Of a stretch of 44,521 nt of DNA, positions 25,195 through 34,960 are shown piece by piece (the stretch's first letter is position 1; each line of letters starts with the position of its first letter). The DNA comes from Clostridia bacterium (lineage in GTDB: Bacteria > Bacillota > Clostridia > Monoglobales > Monoglobaceae). The position numbers and the translations under genes were made by a program. The notes beneath the pieces were generated by a model. It ran no database searches, was not told the DNA's origin, and saw only the letters and a program-made list of their open reading frames with translations. The stretch lies in contig JAFYXJ010000015.1 in the NCBI GenBank assembly GCA_017546205.1, positions 1-44,521 on the forward strand, written 5' to 3'.

Positions 25195-26559
25195 ATGAAA
25201 TTAGTTTACGGAGTCAACGACAAACCCAAGTTTGGACAATTGATTATCTACGCAATTCAGCAGTTGCTTGCAATCATGACAGCAACACTGGTAGTGCCGG
25301 TTATCATCAATGGTTCTTGCGGTACCACAATGAGTTCAGCTGCTGCGCTTTTGGGTGCAGGTGCAGGAACACTTGTTTATATTGCATTTACCAAAAGGAA
25401 ATCACCGGTATTTCTAGGATCATCCTTTGCTTTTATCGGCTCCATGCTGGCGGCCTTTGCAGGTGGCGTATCCATGTCCCTTGGTTTTCTGGGATTGATT
25501 CTCGGTGCATTGTTTGCAGGCCTTGTTTATGTTGTCATTGCAATCATTGTTAAATTTTCCGGTGTAAACTGGGTAAATAAAGTAATGCCTGCCGTAGTCA
25601 TCGGTCCTACCGTTGCAATCATCGGTTTGAGCCTTGCAGGCAACGCAATCAGCGACATGTCAAAGGGTAGTATTCCTGATGTTGCGGCATCTCCGCTGAT
25701 TACTGTTCTTTGCGGAATTATCACCTTATTTGTAACCATTATCTGTTCCACCTACGGAAAGAAAACATTGAAACTGATCCCCTTCATCATGGGTATCCTT
25801 GGTGGATATGCAGCTGCCGCAATTTTTACCATCATTGGCTTTGCTGCAGATGTAGATGCGCTGAAAGTTCTGAATGTTGCGCCGTTCCTGGCTTTGGTTG
25901 AAAACGGTGTTACCCTGAATACTTTCCTGGCAGTGCCTGATTTTACATTTATGACCGCATTCAAAGGTTTTGAAGAACTGAATGCAGCCTATATCAGCAC
26001 GATTGCAGTTGCCTATATTCCTGTTGCATTTGTCGTATTTGCTGAGCATATTGCGGATCATAAAAACATTTCTTCTATCATTGAAACTGACTTGTTGGAA
26101 GAGCCTGGTCTTCACAGAACACTGTTAGGTGATGGTATCGGCTCCTTCGTTGGTGCATTCTTTGGAGGTTGTCCCAACACTACATACGGCGAATCTGTCG
26201 GTTGTGTTGCAATCACCAGAAACGCATCTGTTGCAACCATTATTACTGCCGCTATTCTGGCAATTCTGATTGCATTCATTTCTCCGTTTATTGCATTCGT
26301 AAACTCCATTCCATCCTGCGTAATGGGTGGTGTTTGTATGGCTCTTTATGGTTTCATTGCAGTATCCGGTCTTAAGATGATTCAACAGGTAAACCTGAAT
26401 CTAAATAAAAATCTGTTTGTGGTATCGGTTATCTTGATTGCCGGCATCGGCGGACTGACCCTGAACTTCGGTCAGGTTACCATTACCTCTATCGCTTGTG
26501 CATTGATTCTTGGAATCATTACCAATGTAATTGTTTCTAAAGCATCTGAGGAAGAATAA
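25195..26559 (+). CDS. uraA: Uracil/xanthine permease (NCS2 family)
   Basis: A 454-residue membrane transporter with about 14 hydrophobic segments, normal for NCS2 uracil:proton symporters. Family motifs include QLLAIMTATLVVPVIING near the N-terminus, the FAEHIADHKN helix with its conserved Glu, and GDGIGSFVGAFFGGCPNTTYGES, the QNxG/NTTY-type substrate loop. The immediate downstream upp gene argues for uracil rather than xanthine as substrate. The ATG follows AGGGGGAATTACCA. Transcription starts from the strong promoter just upstream. Confidence 0.94.
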   Translation: MKLVYGVNDKPKFGQLIIYAIQQLLAIMTATLVVPVIINGSCGTTMSSAAALLGAGAGTLVYIAFTKRKSPVFLGSSFAFIGSMLAAFAGGVSMSLGFLGLILGALFAGLVYVVIAIIVKFSGVNWVNKVMPAVVIGPTVAIIGLSLAGNAISDMSKGSIPDVAASPLITVLCGIITLFVTIICSTYGKKTLKLIPFIMGILGGYAAAAIFTIIGFAADVDALKVLNVAPFLALVENGVTLNTFLAVPDFTFMTAFKGFEELNAAYISTIAVAYIPVAFVVFAEHIADHKNISSIIETDLLEEPGLHRTLLGDGIGSFVGAFFGGCPNTTYGESVGCVAITRNASVATIITAAILAILIAFISPFIAFVNSIPSCVMGGVCMALYGFIAVSGLKMIQQVNLNLNKNLFVVSVILIAGIGGLTLNFGQVTITSIACALILGIITNVIVSKASEEE

Positions 26560-26573
26560 GTTAGGAGAACATT

Positions 26574-27203
26574 ATGAGCAACATTACCATTTTTGATCAC
26601 CCTTTGATTCAACACAAAACCAGTCTGTTGCGTCAAAAATCCACCACCAACAAAGAATTTCGTGAACTTGTAGAAGAAATCACCATGCTGATGTGCTATG
26701 AATCTCTGCGGGATTTACCTCTTGAGGACGTGGAAATTGAAACACCTATTACCAAAACCACTCAAAAAATGTTGAAGGGAAAAAAGTTGGCAGTTGTGCC
26801 GATTCTCCGTGCAGGACTTGGCATGGTAAACGGTCTTTTGCGACTTGTTCCCTCTGCAAAAGTAGGTCATATTGGTATGTACAGAGATGAAGTTACCATG
26901 CAACCTATGGAATACTACTGTAAACTTCCTGCAGACATTGACAAGCGATTAATTGTTGTTGTTGACCCAATGCTTGCAACCGGAGGTTCTGCCATTGATG
27001 CAGTAAGACAAATCAAATCTTACGGCGGTAACCAAATCAAGTTCCTTTGTTTGATTGCCGCGCCGGAAGGTATCAAAGCCCTTTCCGAGGCACATCCTGA
27101 TATTGATATTTTCTGCGCCAACGTTGACCAGGGATTAAACGAGAATTGTTACATTGTTCCCGGTCTTGGTGATGCGGGCGACAGAATTTTTGGAACAAAA
27201 TAA
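26574..27203 (+). CDS. upp: Uracil phosphoribosyltransferase
   Basis: A 209-residue enzyme converting uracil and PRPP to UMP, the second step of uracil salvage after import by the preceding permease. The PRPP-binding motif is [13 protein letters not shown] (128-140). The N-terminal [13 protein letters not shown] and the C-terminal uracil-binding [14 protein letters not shown] are diagnostic. Length is standard. It begins 14 bases after the permease with GGAGAACATT before the ATG. Confidence 0.98.
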   Translation: MSNITIFDHPLIQHKTSLLRQKSTTNKEFRELVEEITMLMCYESLRDLPLEDVEIETPITKTTQKMLKGKKLAVVPILRAGLGMVNGLLRLVPSAKVGHIGMYRDEVTMQPMEYYCKLPADIDKRLIVVVDPMLATGGSAIDAVRQIKSYGGNQIKFLCLIAAPEGIKALSEAHPDIDIFCANVDQGLNENCYIVPGLGDAGDRIFGTK

Positions 27204-27242
27204 AAAAGATTGGGAAAGCAAATTGCTTTCCCAATCTTTTTT
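27202..27242. terminator. Bidirectional terminator between upp and malic enzyme gene
   Basis: Long perfect stem with core GATTGGGAAAGCA/TGCTTTCCCAATC flanked by A and T runs; it serves both convergent transcripts. Confidence 0.92.
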
Positions 27243-28418
27243 TTATATCCTTGCAACGCCACTTTCTCTTGCCGCTTGGGCAACTGCCGCTGCAACAGTT
27301 TTTCCAATACGTTCGTCAAACGCCATAGGCAAAATGTATTCGGCATTCAATTCCTCATCCGATACAAGACCTGCAATCGCATAAGATGCCGCCATCTTCA
27401 TTGCATCATTGATGTCACTTGCGCGAACATCCAACGCACCCCGGAAAATTCCAGGAAAGGCAACCACATTATTAATCTGGTTGGGATAATCAGAACGCCC
27501 TGTTCCAACGACCGCTGCGCCACCCGCTTTTGCTTCATCAGGAAGAATCTCAGGCACCGGATTTGCCATAGCAAATACGATAGCACCGTCAGCCATGGTG
27601 CTGACCATCTCTTTGGAAACAATATTGGGGGCAGAAACTCCAATAAATACATCTGCGCCTTTCAGTGCATCAGTAAGTACCCCTTGCAGGTGTTCACGAT
27701 TGGTAATTTTAGCAAGTTCCTGATGAGCCATACTCAACCCATCCATTCCCTCACAGATAATACCAAACCGATCAACCATAGTCAAATTTTTCACGCCCAG
27801 TTTCATCAGGTGCATACCGATTGCGGTCCCTGCACTGCCTGCTCCATTAATAACAACACGAATCTTGTCGATTTCTTTTCCGACAACTTTCAAGGCATTC
27901 AGCATTGCTGCAGCAACTACAATCGCAGTTCCGTGTTGGTCATCATGGAAAACGGGAATATCACAAATTTCCTTTAATTTACGCTCTACCTCAAAACAAC
28001 GGGGTGCTGCAATATCTTCCAGATTGATACCGCCAAAGCTCCCGGATAACAGATAGATGGTTCTTACCAACTCATCTACATCCTGAGTTTTGATACAAAG
28101 AGGAAATGCGTCCACATCTGCAAACTCCTTAAAAAGTGCACATTTACCTTCCATAACCGGCATACCGGCTTCCGGTCCAATATCACCAAGTCCCAGAACG
28201 GCACTGCCATCTGTGATAACTGCAACCAGATTATGCCGACGGGTCAATTCATAAGATTTACTGATATCCTCTTGAATTTTCAGGCAGGGTTCTGCCACGC
28301 CCGGAGTATAAGCCAGAGACAATTGTTCTCTGTTTTTTACCGGTGTTCTGGAAATTACCTCAATTTTACCTTGCCATTCTGCATGCTTTTTTAATGCTTC
28401 TGCTTTCAAATCCATCAT
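27243..28418 (-). CDS. NAD(P)-dependent malic enzyme
   Basis: A 391-residue short-form bacterial malic enzyme that oxidatively decarboxylates malate to pyruvate. Catalytic Tyr37 ([11 protein letters not shown]) and Lys92 ([16 protein letters not shown]) are present, metal ligands lie in the [15 protein letters not shown] and FEVERKL regions, and the Rossmann motif is [12 protein letters not shown]. There is no phosphotransacetylase extension. It follows the Ldh2-family dehydrogenase by 12 bases, so both enzymes may act on malate. It is the last gene of the ruvA-metG transcript. Confidence 0.95.
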   Translation of the reverse strand: MMDLKAEALKKHAEWQGKIEVISRTPVKNREQLSLAYTPGVAEPCLKIQEDISKSYELTRRHNLVAVITDGSAVLGLGDIGPEAGMPVMEGKCALFKEFADVDAFPLCIKTQDVDELVRTIYLLSGSFGGINLEDIAAPRCFEVERKLKEICDIPVFHDDQHGTAIVVAAAMLNALKVVGKEIDKIRVVINGAGSAGTAIGMHLMKLGVKNLTMVDRFGIICEGMDGLSMAHQELAKITNREHLQGVLTDALKGADVFIGVSAPNIVSKEMVSTMADGAIVFAMANPVPEILPDEAKAGGAAVVGTGRSDYPNQINNVVAFPGIFRGALDVRASDINDAMKMAASYAIAGLVSDEELNAEYILPMAFDERIGKTVAAAVAQAARESGVARI

Positions 28419-28430
28419 AATTCCCCCTTA

Positions 28431-29558
28431 TTATGCATACGAACTCTGGCGGAGTGTCAGCCTGGTTGCTTCTTCTCCCAAGTATTCTTTTACATCCATT
28501 TCTAAGTAGTTACACAAGTCTACCATTTCGGCAACGGTGTTGATATGTACATCGATGCCGTTTTTCATTCTGTCTTCACAAGCAAGAACCTCTTTTTCCC
28601 CGTGGGTGTAGATCCGTTCCGCGCCCTCTGCCTTGGGAGATTCCCGAAGTTCTCTCAAAAGGGTGGACAGATGTTCCTTGATTGCTTCCGCATCGCCGAA
28701 GACCGCAGGATTGATTGCCACAAAACCGTGACAGGTTCCGCCTTTTCCGCCGATATGGGTGTGATTGGAGGTCAGTCCCATGGAAAGAATGGATGTGAAA
28801 ATTTCACAAAGCATACCATATCCGTATCCTTTATGGCTTCCGCTTTGTTCGGTTTCACCGCCCAGAGGCATAATACCTCCTCCTGCTTTCGCCACAATAT
28901 TTTTGAGCACATCCGATGCGTCGGAACTTCCTTTTCCGGTTGCATCCAATGCCCAACCCTCCGGCAAAGGTTTTTGCATTTTATTATAGATTTCAAGTTT
29001 ACCACGGGTTACAACTGTGGTAGATGCATCAAAGAAGAAATCATAGGGTTCTGCCGGCATTGCAATTGCAACGGGATTGCTTCCCAACATGGCAAGTCTG
29101 CCGAATGTGGGAACCATAATCGCCTCGGAGTTGGTCATGGACATACCAATCAACCCCTCTTTACATGCCATTTTTGCGTAATAACCTGCAATACCATAGT
29201 GATTGGAATTTCTGACCGTCACAACTGCCATACCGGTTGTTTTTGCTTTCTCGATAGCAATCTGCATTGCTTTATGTCCGAGCAACTGTCCCATACCATC
29301 ATTACCCTCAATGACAGCAGAAACAGGGGTTTCAAAAACGATTTCCGGCTTGGCATCAACTTTGATAAGGCCCTTTTCGATACCTTTATGATACCGAACC
29401 AACCGTTGCATGCCGTGAGATTCAATGCCGTAAAGATCACTGGTCAGCAGCACATCCACAATAATCTCACTTTCCTCCTGATTAAAGCCGAACTTCAAAA
29501 ACGCATCGGTACAGAATTTTTTTAACTGCTCATAAGAATATTTAATACTGGTTTCCAT
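28431..29558 (-). CDS. Ldh2-family malate/L-lactate/ureidoglycolate dehydrogenase
   Basis: A 375-residue NAD(P)-dependent oxidoreductase of the Ldh2 family, unrelated in fold to classic lactate or malate dehydrogenase. The catalytic His48 lies in DLYGIESHGMQRL; NSNHYGIAGYYA, MTNSEAIMVPTFG, LGSNPVAIAMP and GSHKGYGYGMLCE are conserved blocks. Family members act on malate, lactate, ureidoglycolate or sulfolactate; no allantoin or sulfonate genes are nearby, and the coupled malic enzyme gene favours malate. The ATG follows AGGAGG by seven bases. Confidence 0.9.
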   Translation of the reverse strand: METSIKYSYEQLKKFCTDAFLKFGFNQEESEIIVDVLLTSDLYGIESHGMQRLVRYHKGIEKGLIKVDAKPEIVFETPVSAVIEGNDGMGQLLGHKAMQIAIEKAKTTGMAVVTVRNSNHYGIAGYYAKMACKEGLIGMSMTNSEAIMVPTFGRLAMLGSNPVAIAMPAEPYDFFFDASTTVVTRGKLEIYNKMQKPLPEGWALDATGKGSSDASDVLKNIVAKAGGGIMPLGGETEQSGSHKGYGYGMLCEIFTSILSMGLTSNHTHIGGKGGTCHGFVAINPAVFGDAEAIKEHLSTLLRELRESPKAEGAERIYTHGEKEVLACEDRMKNGIDVHINTVAEMVDLCNYLEMDVKEYLGEEATRLTLRQSSYA

Positions 29559-29572
29559 AGAACATCCTCCTT

Positions 29573-31246
29573 TTATTTAAAAATTTGAATTCCCTGACGG
29601 AACGCCTGGGTTGTTTCTTCATTTTCATCCAGAAAATATGGACGGGCAAGGGTTTTATAGGTAGCTTCCCGCATGTCATAGTCTGCACTGCTCCACCAGA
29701 GTGCCATTTTAATATTGTCATAGTCTTTGATAGAATCAAACATTTGCCGTATCCATTCCGATTTATCTCCGCCGATTGAACTAGATGCAAACTCCGTGAT
29801 GATGAAGGGATATTTTGAAAATACATGCATGTATTTTTCATACGGTTCCCGATAGATTTCATCAAAGGTACGCCACTTTTCATGATACACATCGGCATAA
29901 TAAGTGCCGGTATTATAGCCGGTCATTCCAATCATATGTACATATTCACTGCCCGGCCAATATGCAATGTATGAATTCCAATGGGTCGGCGGACAATCCT
30001 CAGCATTGGGATTGAATATCCAGATGGCATTGTCAACCCCTTCCTCCTGAAAAATATCATAGATTCTTCTCCAGTTGTCTACAAAAATTTCAGGGTCAGA
30101 AAGCGCTGCAACGCCGGAATAGTTCACCCAGTCGCTGTTCATTTCATTATTCAGCCGGAACAGAAACGGATGCCCGAATTCCTTAGCACCTTTTGCAAAG
30201 GCACGGATTTGCGAATCCAAGAGTCCATCATATACATCAAAGTTGATGTTTTTCCCAAACAAATCATCGTTGTTGAAATTGGAAATTTGCAAGGTCAGTT
30301 CGGTGATTTTGCCGTTGTCGTAAAATTTTTTCAATTCCTCTTTGGGGAACTCCCAATCCAGATTCACATAGTGAAGAGCAAAATCAAACTGATAATCTAC
30401 CTTTTTCTCCAAATCCACCAACCATTGATAGTTCCTCTCAATCTGGTATGCCCCATCCACAAAGATACCCCATTTCAGGTCATCGCTTTTCTGGATTTCC
30501 TGATACAGTTCCTTGGTTTCCCTGTTCCAATTGGGATTCTCCATAGGTGCATATTCGCCTTTGAATACATTTTCACCTTCAATGCGGATTTCTTCAAAAG
30601 ATGCAAGAATTTCATCTATGATAGGTTTTGCTTTTTGGTAATCATCATACTTAAACATCACTCGGAAAAACGCCTGAGGCCCTGTTTTGGAAAGAATGTA
30701 ACAATACGTATATTCATTGGGATGTTCCATAGCACCAATCGATTCCGGTGTGCGGTACAGGGCAATCCGCTGTGCTTCCGCATCTCGGTGGAAAAATTTT
30801 TCATTTTCCCGAATGGTAATATCGTTGCATTCTATATAATGAGGATTCAGATAATACTGATTGCAATAATTATCAATAAAATACCATACATCTGTGTAGG
30901 GCGCCCATTCTCTGGTTACCGTAACTGAAAGACAATCATTTTTTGCCATAATTAATTCCGGACTTTTACTGATATCAAACACCATATCTTCTGGAAACGA
31001 AAGCATATATCCCTTAGGGCGGTCAATCAAAACCTGATGTCCGTCTGCGGTTGCAATAATTTCTTCCTGAATAGCAGGTGTTGTATCCGATACCTGATGA
31101 TATACTTTACGAAGTTTATTTTCTGCACGGAACAGAAAACTCTCCGGATCTCGAAAAAATCCTTTGGTAATCATCACATAGAGTGCCGATACTGCTACAA
31201 GAATCAATAAGGAACCTAAAATCCCCCATATCACTTTCTTTTTCAT
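29573..31246 (-). CDS. Membrane-anchored GH26-like glycoside hydrolase
   Basis: A 557-residue protein with an N-terminal membrane anchor (about 5-27) and the rest outside. Residues 60-225 form an unassigned domain. From about 255 the sequence looks like a glycoside hydrolase family 26 barrel: FRLNNEMNSDW carries a candidate acid/base Glu368, and FIITEFASSS carries a candidate nucleophile Glu485. The usual family motif has His before the acid/base Glu (HEMN); here it is Asn (NEMN). Family 26 acts on mannans and related beta-glycans. The ribosome binding site overlaps the metG stop, so it is translated from the ruvA-metG transcript. The family assignment is probable; the substrate is unknown. 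Confidence 0.75.
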   Translation of the reverse strand: MKKKVIWGILGSLLILVAVSALYVMITKGFFRDPESFLFRAENKLRKVYHQVSDTTPAIQEEIIATADGHQVLIDRPKGYMLSFPEDMVFDISKSPELIMAKNDCLSVTVTREWAPYTDVWYFIDNYCNQYYLNPHYIECNDITIRENEKFFHRDAEAQRIALYRTPESIGAMEHPNEYTYCYILSKTGPQAFFRVMFKYDDYQKAKPIIDEILASFEEIRIEGENVFKGEYAPMENPNWNRETKELYQEIQKSDDLKWGIFVDGAYQIERNYQWLVDLEKKVDYQFDFALHYVNLDWEFPKEELKKFYDNGKITELTLQISNFNNDDLFGKNINFDVYDGLLDSQIRAFAKGAKEFGHPFLFRLNNEMNSDWVNYSGVAALSDPEIFVDNWRRIYDIFQEEGVDNAIWIFNPNAEDCPPTHWNSYIAYWPGSEYVHMIGMTGYNTGTYYADVYHEKWRTFDEIYREPYEKYMHVFSKYPFIITEFASSSIGGDKSEWIRQMFDSIKDYDNIKMALWWSSADYDMREATYKTLARPYFLDENEETTQAFRQGIQIFK

Positions 31247-31255
31247 CTCTGTCTC

Positions 31256-33187
31256 CTATACGATACAAGCACCGGATTGTATATCTCCCAGTGTGGATGT
31301 TACCACCAGTTTCCCATCATGTTCTGCCGAAAGAATCATACCATTGGATTCCAGTCCCATCATCTTTCTGGGTGGGAAGTTAGCAATAAAGAGAACATTT
31401 TTTCCAACCAGATCTTCCGGTTTGTAATAGTTTGCAATGCCGGAAAGAATCTGTCTGCGTTCACTGCCGGTCTCAATCTCAAACCGCAAGAGTTTGGAAG
31501 ACTTCGGAACCTTTTCGCAGACAAGGACTTTACCTACACGGATATCCAGTTTTTCAAAATCAGAAAACTCTACAAAATCCTTAAAAGGCTCAATGGTAAC
31601 AGCAGGCTCCTCTTTTTTACCCAGTTCTTCTTCCAGTTCCTGAAGTTTCTGTTCCGGGTCAAGACGAACAAAAAGCGGGGTTGCCTGACCAACTTTTGCC
31701 TCTGCCTTGGTTGCACCAAAAGAAGAAAGGCTTTCCCAGGAAAGTTCGTCCGCACCAATCTGCTCTGCAATGGCTTTTGCAGTATCCGGCATAAAAGAAC
31801 TCAAAAGAGATGCAATAAAACGGATGGATTCAATCAGGTGATACATCACTGTTTTTAAGCTTTCTTTACCTTCTTCAGTCTTTGCAAGTACCCAAGGCAT
31901 GGTTTCATCAATATACTTATTGGAACGGTCAACAATCTTCCAGATTTCATCCATGGCATCTGCCACACGGAGTTTGTCCATACAGTTTTCTGTCGCTTTG
32001 GCAGAAGAGAGACATACCTTTTCCAGATCAGCATCAAAGTCTGTTGCGCTAGCCGGAGCATAGACCACACCATCAAAATATTTATTAACCATGGATACCG
32101 TTCTGTTAACCAGATTTCCAAGGGTGTTGGCAAGATCAGAATTGAAGCGACTGATTAAGGTTTCGAAGGTAATGGTGCCGTCCTGTGCAAAAGGCATTTC
32201 ATGAAGCAGGTAATAACGGACTGCATCTACACCGAAATTGCGAACCAAATCGTCTGCATAAATAACATTACCGATGGATTTACTCATCTTATCCTGTCCG
32301 TTCAAAAGCCACGGATGACCAAAAATCTGTTTGGGGAGAGGTTCTCCCAATGCCATCAGGAAAATCGGCCAGTAAATGGTGTGGAACCGAAGAATATCCT
32401 TACCGATAATATGCACATCTGCCGGCCAGTAGCGGTCATAAGGAGCTTCCTTACTGTCGCATCGGTAACCAATAGCGGTAATATAGTTGGTCAAAGCATC
32501 CAGCCATACATAGGTTACATGTTTGGGATCAAAGGATACAGGAATGCCCCAGTTGAAACTGGTTCTGGACACGCAAAGGTCCTGCAACCCCGGCTTTAAG
32601 AAATTGTTGACCATTTCTTTTTTTCTGGATTCCGGCTGAATGAAATCAGGATTTTCTTCAATATGTTTCATCAACCGGTCTGCATATTTGCTCATTTTGA
32701 AGAAATATGCTTCCTCGTTTTGTTTATGAACTTCTCGTCCGCAGTCAGGGCATTTGCCGTCTACCAATTGAGTATCCGTCCAGAATGATTCGCAAGGAGT
32801 GCAATACCATCCCTCGTAAGAGTCCAGATAGATATCTCCCTGTTCATAAAGTTTTTTGAAAATCTTTTGAACAGTTTCCTCATGGTAACTATCAGTGGTA
32901 CGGATAAATTTGTCATAGGATGTGTTCATTAAATCCCAGATTTCCTTAATTTCTCCCGCAACACCATCTACATATTCTTTTGGGGTGATGCCTGCTTGTT
33001 CCGCAAGTTCCTGAATTTTCTGTCCGTGCTCATCCGTTCCGGTACAGAAATATACATCATGCCCGGTATACCGTTTGAACCGAGCAATGGCATCTGTCAG
33101 CACAATCTCATAGGTATTGCCGATGTGAGGTTTTCTTGAAGTATAGGCAATGGCGGTGGTGATATAAAACTTTTCTTTCTTACACAT
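31256..33187 (-). CDS. metG: Methionyl-tRNA synthetase
   Basis: A 643-residue class I synthetase. The HIGH motif is HIGN (21-24), the zinc knuckle has CTPC and CPDC pairs, and KMSKSIGN closes the active site. A C-terminal tRNA-binding OB domain (about the last 105 residues, starting DFEKLDIRVGKVL) makes it the long dimeric form. The ATG at 33187 lies eight bases after AAGGAG; the in-frame upstream start at 33217 would overlap ruvB. It charges both initiator and elongator tRNA-Met. Confidence 0.97.
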   Translation of the reverse strand: MCKKEKFYITTAIAYTSRKPHIGNTYEIVLTDAIARFKRYTGHDVYFCTGTDEHGQKIQELAEQAGITPKEYVDGVAGEIKEIWDLMNTSYDKFIRTTDSYHEETVQKIFKKLYEQGDIYLDSYEGWYCTPCESFWTDTQLVDGKCPDCGREVHKQNEEAYFFKMSKYADRLMKHIEENPDFIQPESRKKEMVNNFLKPGLQDLCVSRTSFNWGIPVSFDPKHVTYVWLDALTNYITAIGYRCDSKEAPYDRYWPADVHIIGKDILRFHTIYWPIFLMALGEPLPKQIFGHPWLLNGQDKMSKSIGNVIYADDLVRNFGVDAVRYYLLHEMPFAQDGTITFETLISRFNSDLANTLGNLVNRTVSMVNKYFDGVVYAPASATDFDADLEKVCLSSAKATENCMDKLRVADAMDEIWKIVDRSNKYIDETMPWVLAKTEEGKESLKTVMYHLIESIRFIASLLSSFMPDTAKAIAEQIGADELSWESLSSFGATKAEAKVGQATPLFVRLDPEQKLQELEEELGKKEEPAVTIEPFKDFVEFSDFEKLDIRVGKVLVCEKVPKSSKLLRFEIETGSERRQILSGIANYYKPEDLVGKNVLFIANFPPRKMMGLESNGMILSAEHDGKLVVTSTLGDIQSGACIV

Positions 33188-33200
33188 AATTTCTGCTCCT

Positions 33201-34244
33201 TTATTCAACTTCGTCATACAATGAAATATTGATTACATCTTCCCGTGCCTGATAGGGAATTCCAAAATGTTCATAGGCTTTTCTGGTTACCACTCTTCCC
33301 CTCGGCGTACGATTGATAAATCCAATCTGCATCAAATACGGTTCATAAACATCCTCTATGGTGTCACTTTCCTCCCCAATGGTTGCAGCTAAGGTATCAA
33401 GCCCTACAGGTCCTCCATCGTAATGTTCAATAACCGTCAGCAACATACGTTTATCACTGGCATCCAATCCAAGGCTGTCGATTTCCAATTTCTTCAGTGC
33501 AAGGTCAGCAACATCCCCGGTTATCACGCCGTCTGACATAATCTGTGCAAAGTCACGGACACGCTTAAGCAGACGATTGGCAATTCTCGGGGTCCCACGG
33601 GAACGGGATGCAATTTCTAATGCGCCCGACGGCTCAATCTCGATGTCAAGAATACCAGCACTCCGTGTAATGATAGTTGCAAGTTCTTCTTTATTATAAA
33701 TTTCCAAACGGCTGATAACACCAAATCTATCCCGAAGCGGCGCTGCAAGAGAACCTGCACGGGTCGTTGCTCCAATCAAGGTGAATCTGGGCAAATCCAA
33801 ACGAATAGATCGTGCCGATGGGCCTTTACCAATGATAATATCCAAGGCATAATCTTCCATAGCCGGATATAAAATCTCCTCAACACTTCTGCTTAAGCGG
33901 TGAATCTCATCCACAAACAAAATGTCATCCTGACCCAGATTGGTCAAAAGTGCCGCAAGGTCTCCCTGTTTTTCAATTGCAGGGCCGGAAGTGATGCGAA
34001 GATTTACCCCCATCTCATTGGCAATGACCCCCGCCAATGTAGTTTTTCCAAGGCCGGGAGGGCCATAGAGCAAAACATGGTCGAGAGATTCTCTTCTCTG
34101 CTTTGCAGCTTCAATAAAAATTTTAAGATTCTCTTTTGCTTTTTCCTGACCGATGTACTCATTGAGAAATTTAGGTCTGAGACTGTACTCCTGTTCCTTA
34201 TCCTCAAACCGTTCACCGGTTGTAATAATTCTGTTTTCTTCCAT
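33201..34244 (-). CDS. ruvB: Holliday junction branch migration helicase RuvB
   Basis: A 347-residue AAA+ motor that drives branch migration with RuvA. Walker A is GPPGLGKTT (61-69), Walker B is DEIH (112-115), and [17 protein letters not shown] is the sensor-1/arginine-finger region. The C-terminal winged helix ends in [17 protein letters not shown]. It follows ruvA by ten bases and metG follows after 13, so it lies mid-operon. Length and start (AGAGGAT before the ATG) are standard. Confidence 0.98.
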   Translation of the reverse strand: MEENRIITTGERFEDKEQEYSLRPKFLNEYIGQEKAKENLKIFIEAAKQRRESLDHVLLYGPPGLGKTTLAGVIANEMGVNLRITSGPAIEKQGDLAALLTNLGQDDILFVDEIHRLSRSVEEILYPAMEDYALDIIIGKGPSARSIRLDLPRFTLIGATTRAGSLAAPLRDRFGVISRLEIYNKEELATIITRSAGILDIEIEPSGALEIASRSRGTPRIANRLLKRVRDFAQIMSDGVITGDVADLALKKLEIDSLGLDASDKRMLLTVIEHYDGGPVGLDTLAATIGEESDTIEDVYEPYLMQIGFINRTPRGRVVTRKAYEHFGIPYQAREDVINISLYDEVE

Positions 34245-34254
34245 GGTTTATCCT

Positions 34255-34851
34255 CTATCCACGCATAAGATTTTTCAAACCCTGCTTTATTTTTTCTTCC
34301 AAGGAACCTTCTGCACCTTTCAGGGCTTTTTTTGCCTCCTGAGGAGAATACCCCAGCACAACCAAAGCAGAAACCGCCTCATTACTGTCATCGACTTCCG
34401 GAACAAATAAGTCTTCTTTTCCAATATCGTCAAGTTCCACACCCTTAAACTTGTCCTTTAACTCCAGAATAATCCGCTGTGCACCTTTAGGGCCAAGTCC
34501 GGGTGTATGGGACGCGATATACTTGGCGTCTCCCGTTACCACACAAAGAGAAAACTTTGACGGTGAAACATTCGAAAGGAGACTTGCCGCCGTCTTGGCA
34601 CCCACACCGGAAACTCCCAGAATCATTTCAAACATATGAAGTTCTTCCAGCGTGGCAAACCCATACAAAACGCAAATATCGGAGGTTGTTTTCAGGTTCA
34701 TATAGGTATAAAGTTTTGCCTGACTTCCAACTTCGCCCAAGGCAGACAAAGATGTCAGCGTAGAATAAATCCGGTATCCTACACCTCCTGCATCAATGAC
34801 AGCAAAGGTATCTGTCTTATGCACCAATTCACCTGAAATATAGTAAAACAT
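34255..34851 (-). CDS. ruvA: Holliday junction DNA-binding protein RuvA
   Basis: A 198-residue tetrameric protein that holds Holliday junctions open for RuvB. An N-terminal OB fold (1-63) includes DAGGVGYRIY, two helix-hairpin-helix motifs follow (LGVSGVGAKTAASLL and TPGLGPKGAQRIILELK), and the C-terminal RuvB-binding domain contains VSALVVLGYSPQEAKKAL. It opens a six-gene transcript under the promoter at 34885-34913. The ATG follows GGAGG by six bases. Confidence 0.98.
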   Translation of the reverse strand: MFYYISGELVHKTDTFAVIDAGGVGYRIYSTLTSLSALGEVGSQAKLYTYMNLKTTSDICVLYGFATLEELHMFEMILGVSGVGAKTAASLLSNVSPSKFSLCVVTGDAKYIASHTPGLGPKGAQRIILELKDKFKGVELDDIGKEDLFVPEVDDSNEAVSALVVLGYSPQEAKKALKGAEGSLEEKIKQGLKNLMRG

Positions 34852-34884
34852 ACTATTCCTCCATCGTATATAATTCTATGATAT

Positions 34885-34913
34885 AGTATACCAAAAAAAG
34901 ACAAAAGAATCAA
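34885..34913 (-). promoter_or_regulatory. Sigma-A-like promoter of ruvA operon
   Basis: Minus strand: TTGATT (34908-34913), 17-base spacer, TATACT (34885-34890). No LexA box was recognised next to it. Confidence 0.7.
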
Positions 34914-34934
34914 GCAGAATTTCAAAAAAATAAA

Positions 34935-34955
34935 GGTACCGGAAAAACCGGTACC
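34935..34955 (-). terminator. Terminator of the LysM-GH18 gene
   Basis: GGTACCGG-AAAAA-CCGGTACC stem; on the minus strand it is followed by TTTATTTTTTT. Confidence 0.85.
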
Positions 34956-34960
34956 AGAGA

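Noticed and set aside
28545..29525. 326-codon open frame antisense to the Ldh2-family gene
   Set aside because: No ribosome binding site or recognisable domain; shadow of a conserved gene.
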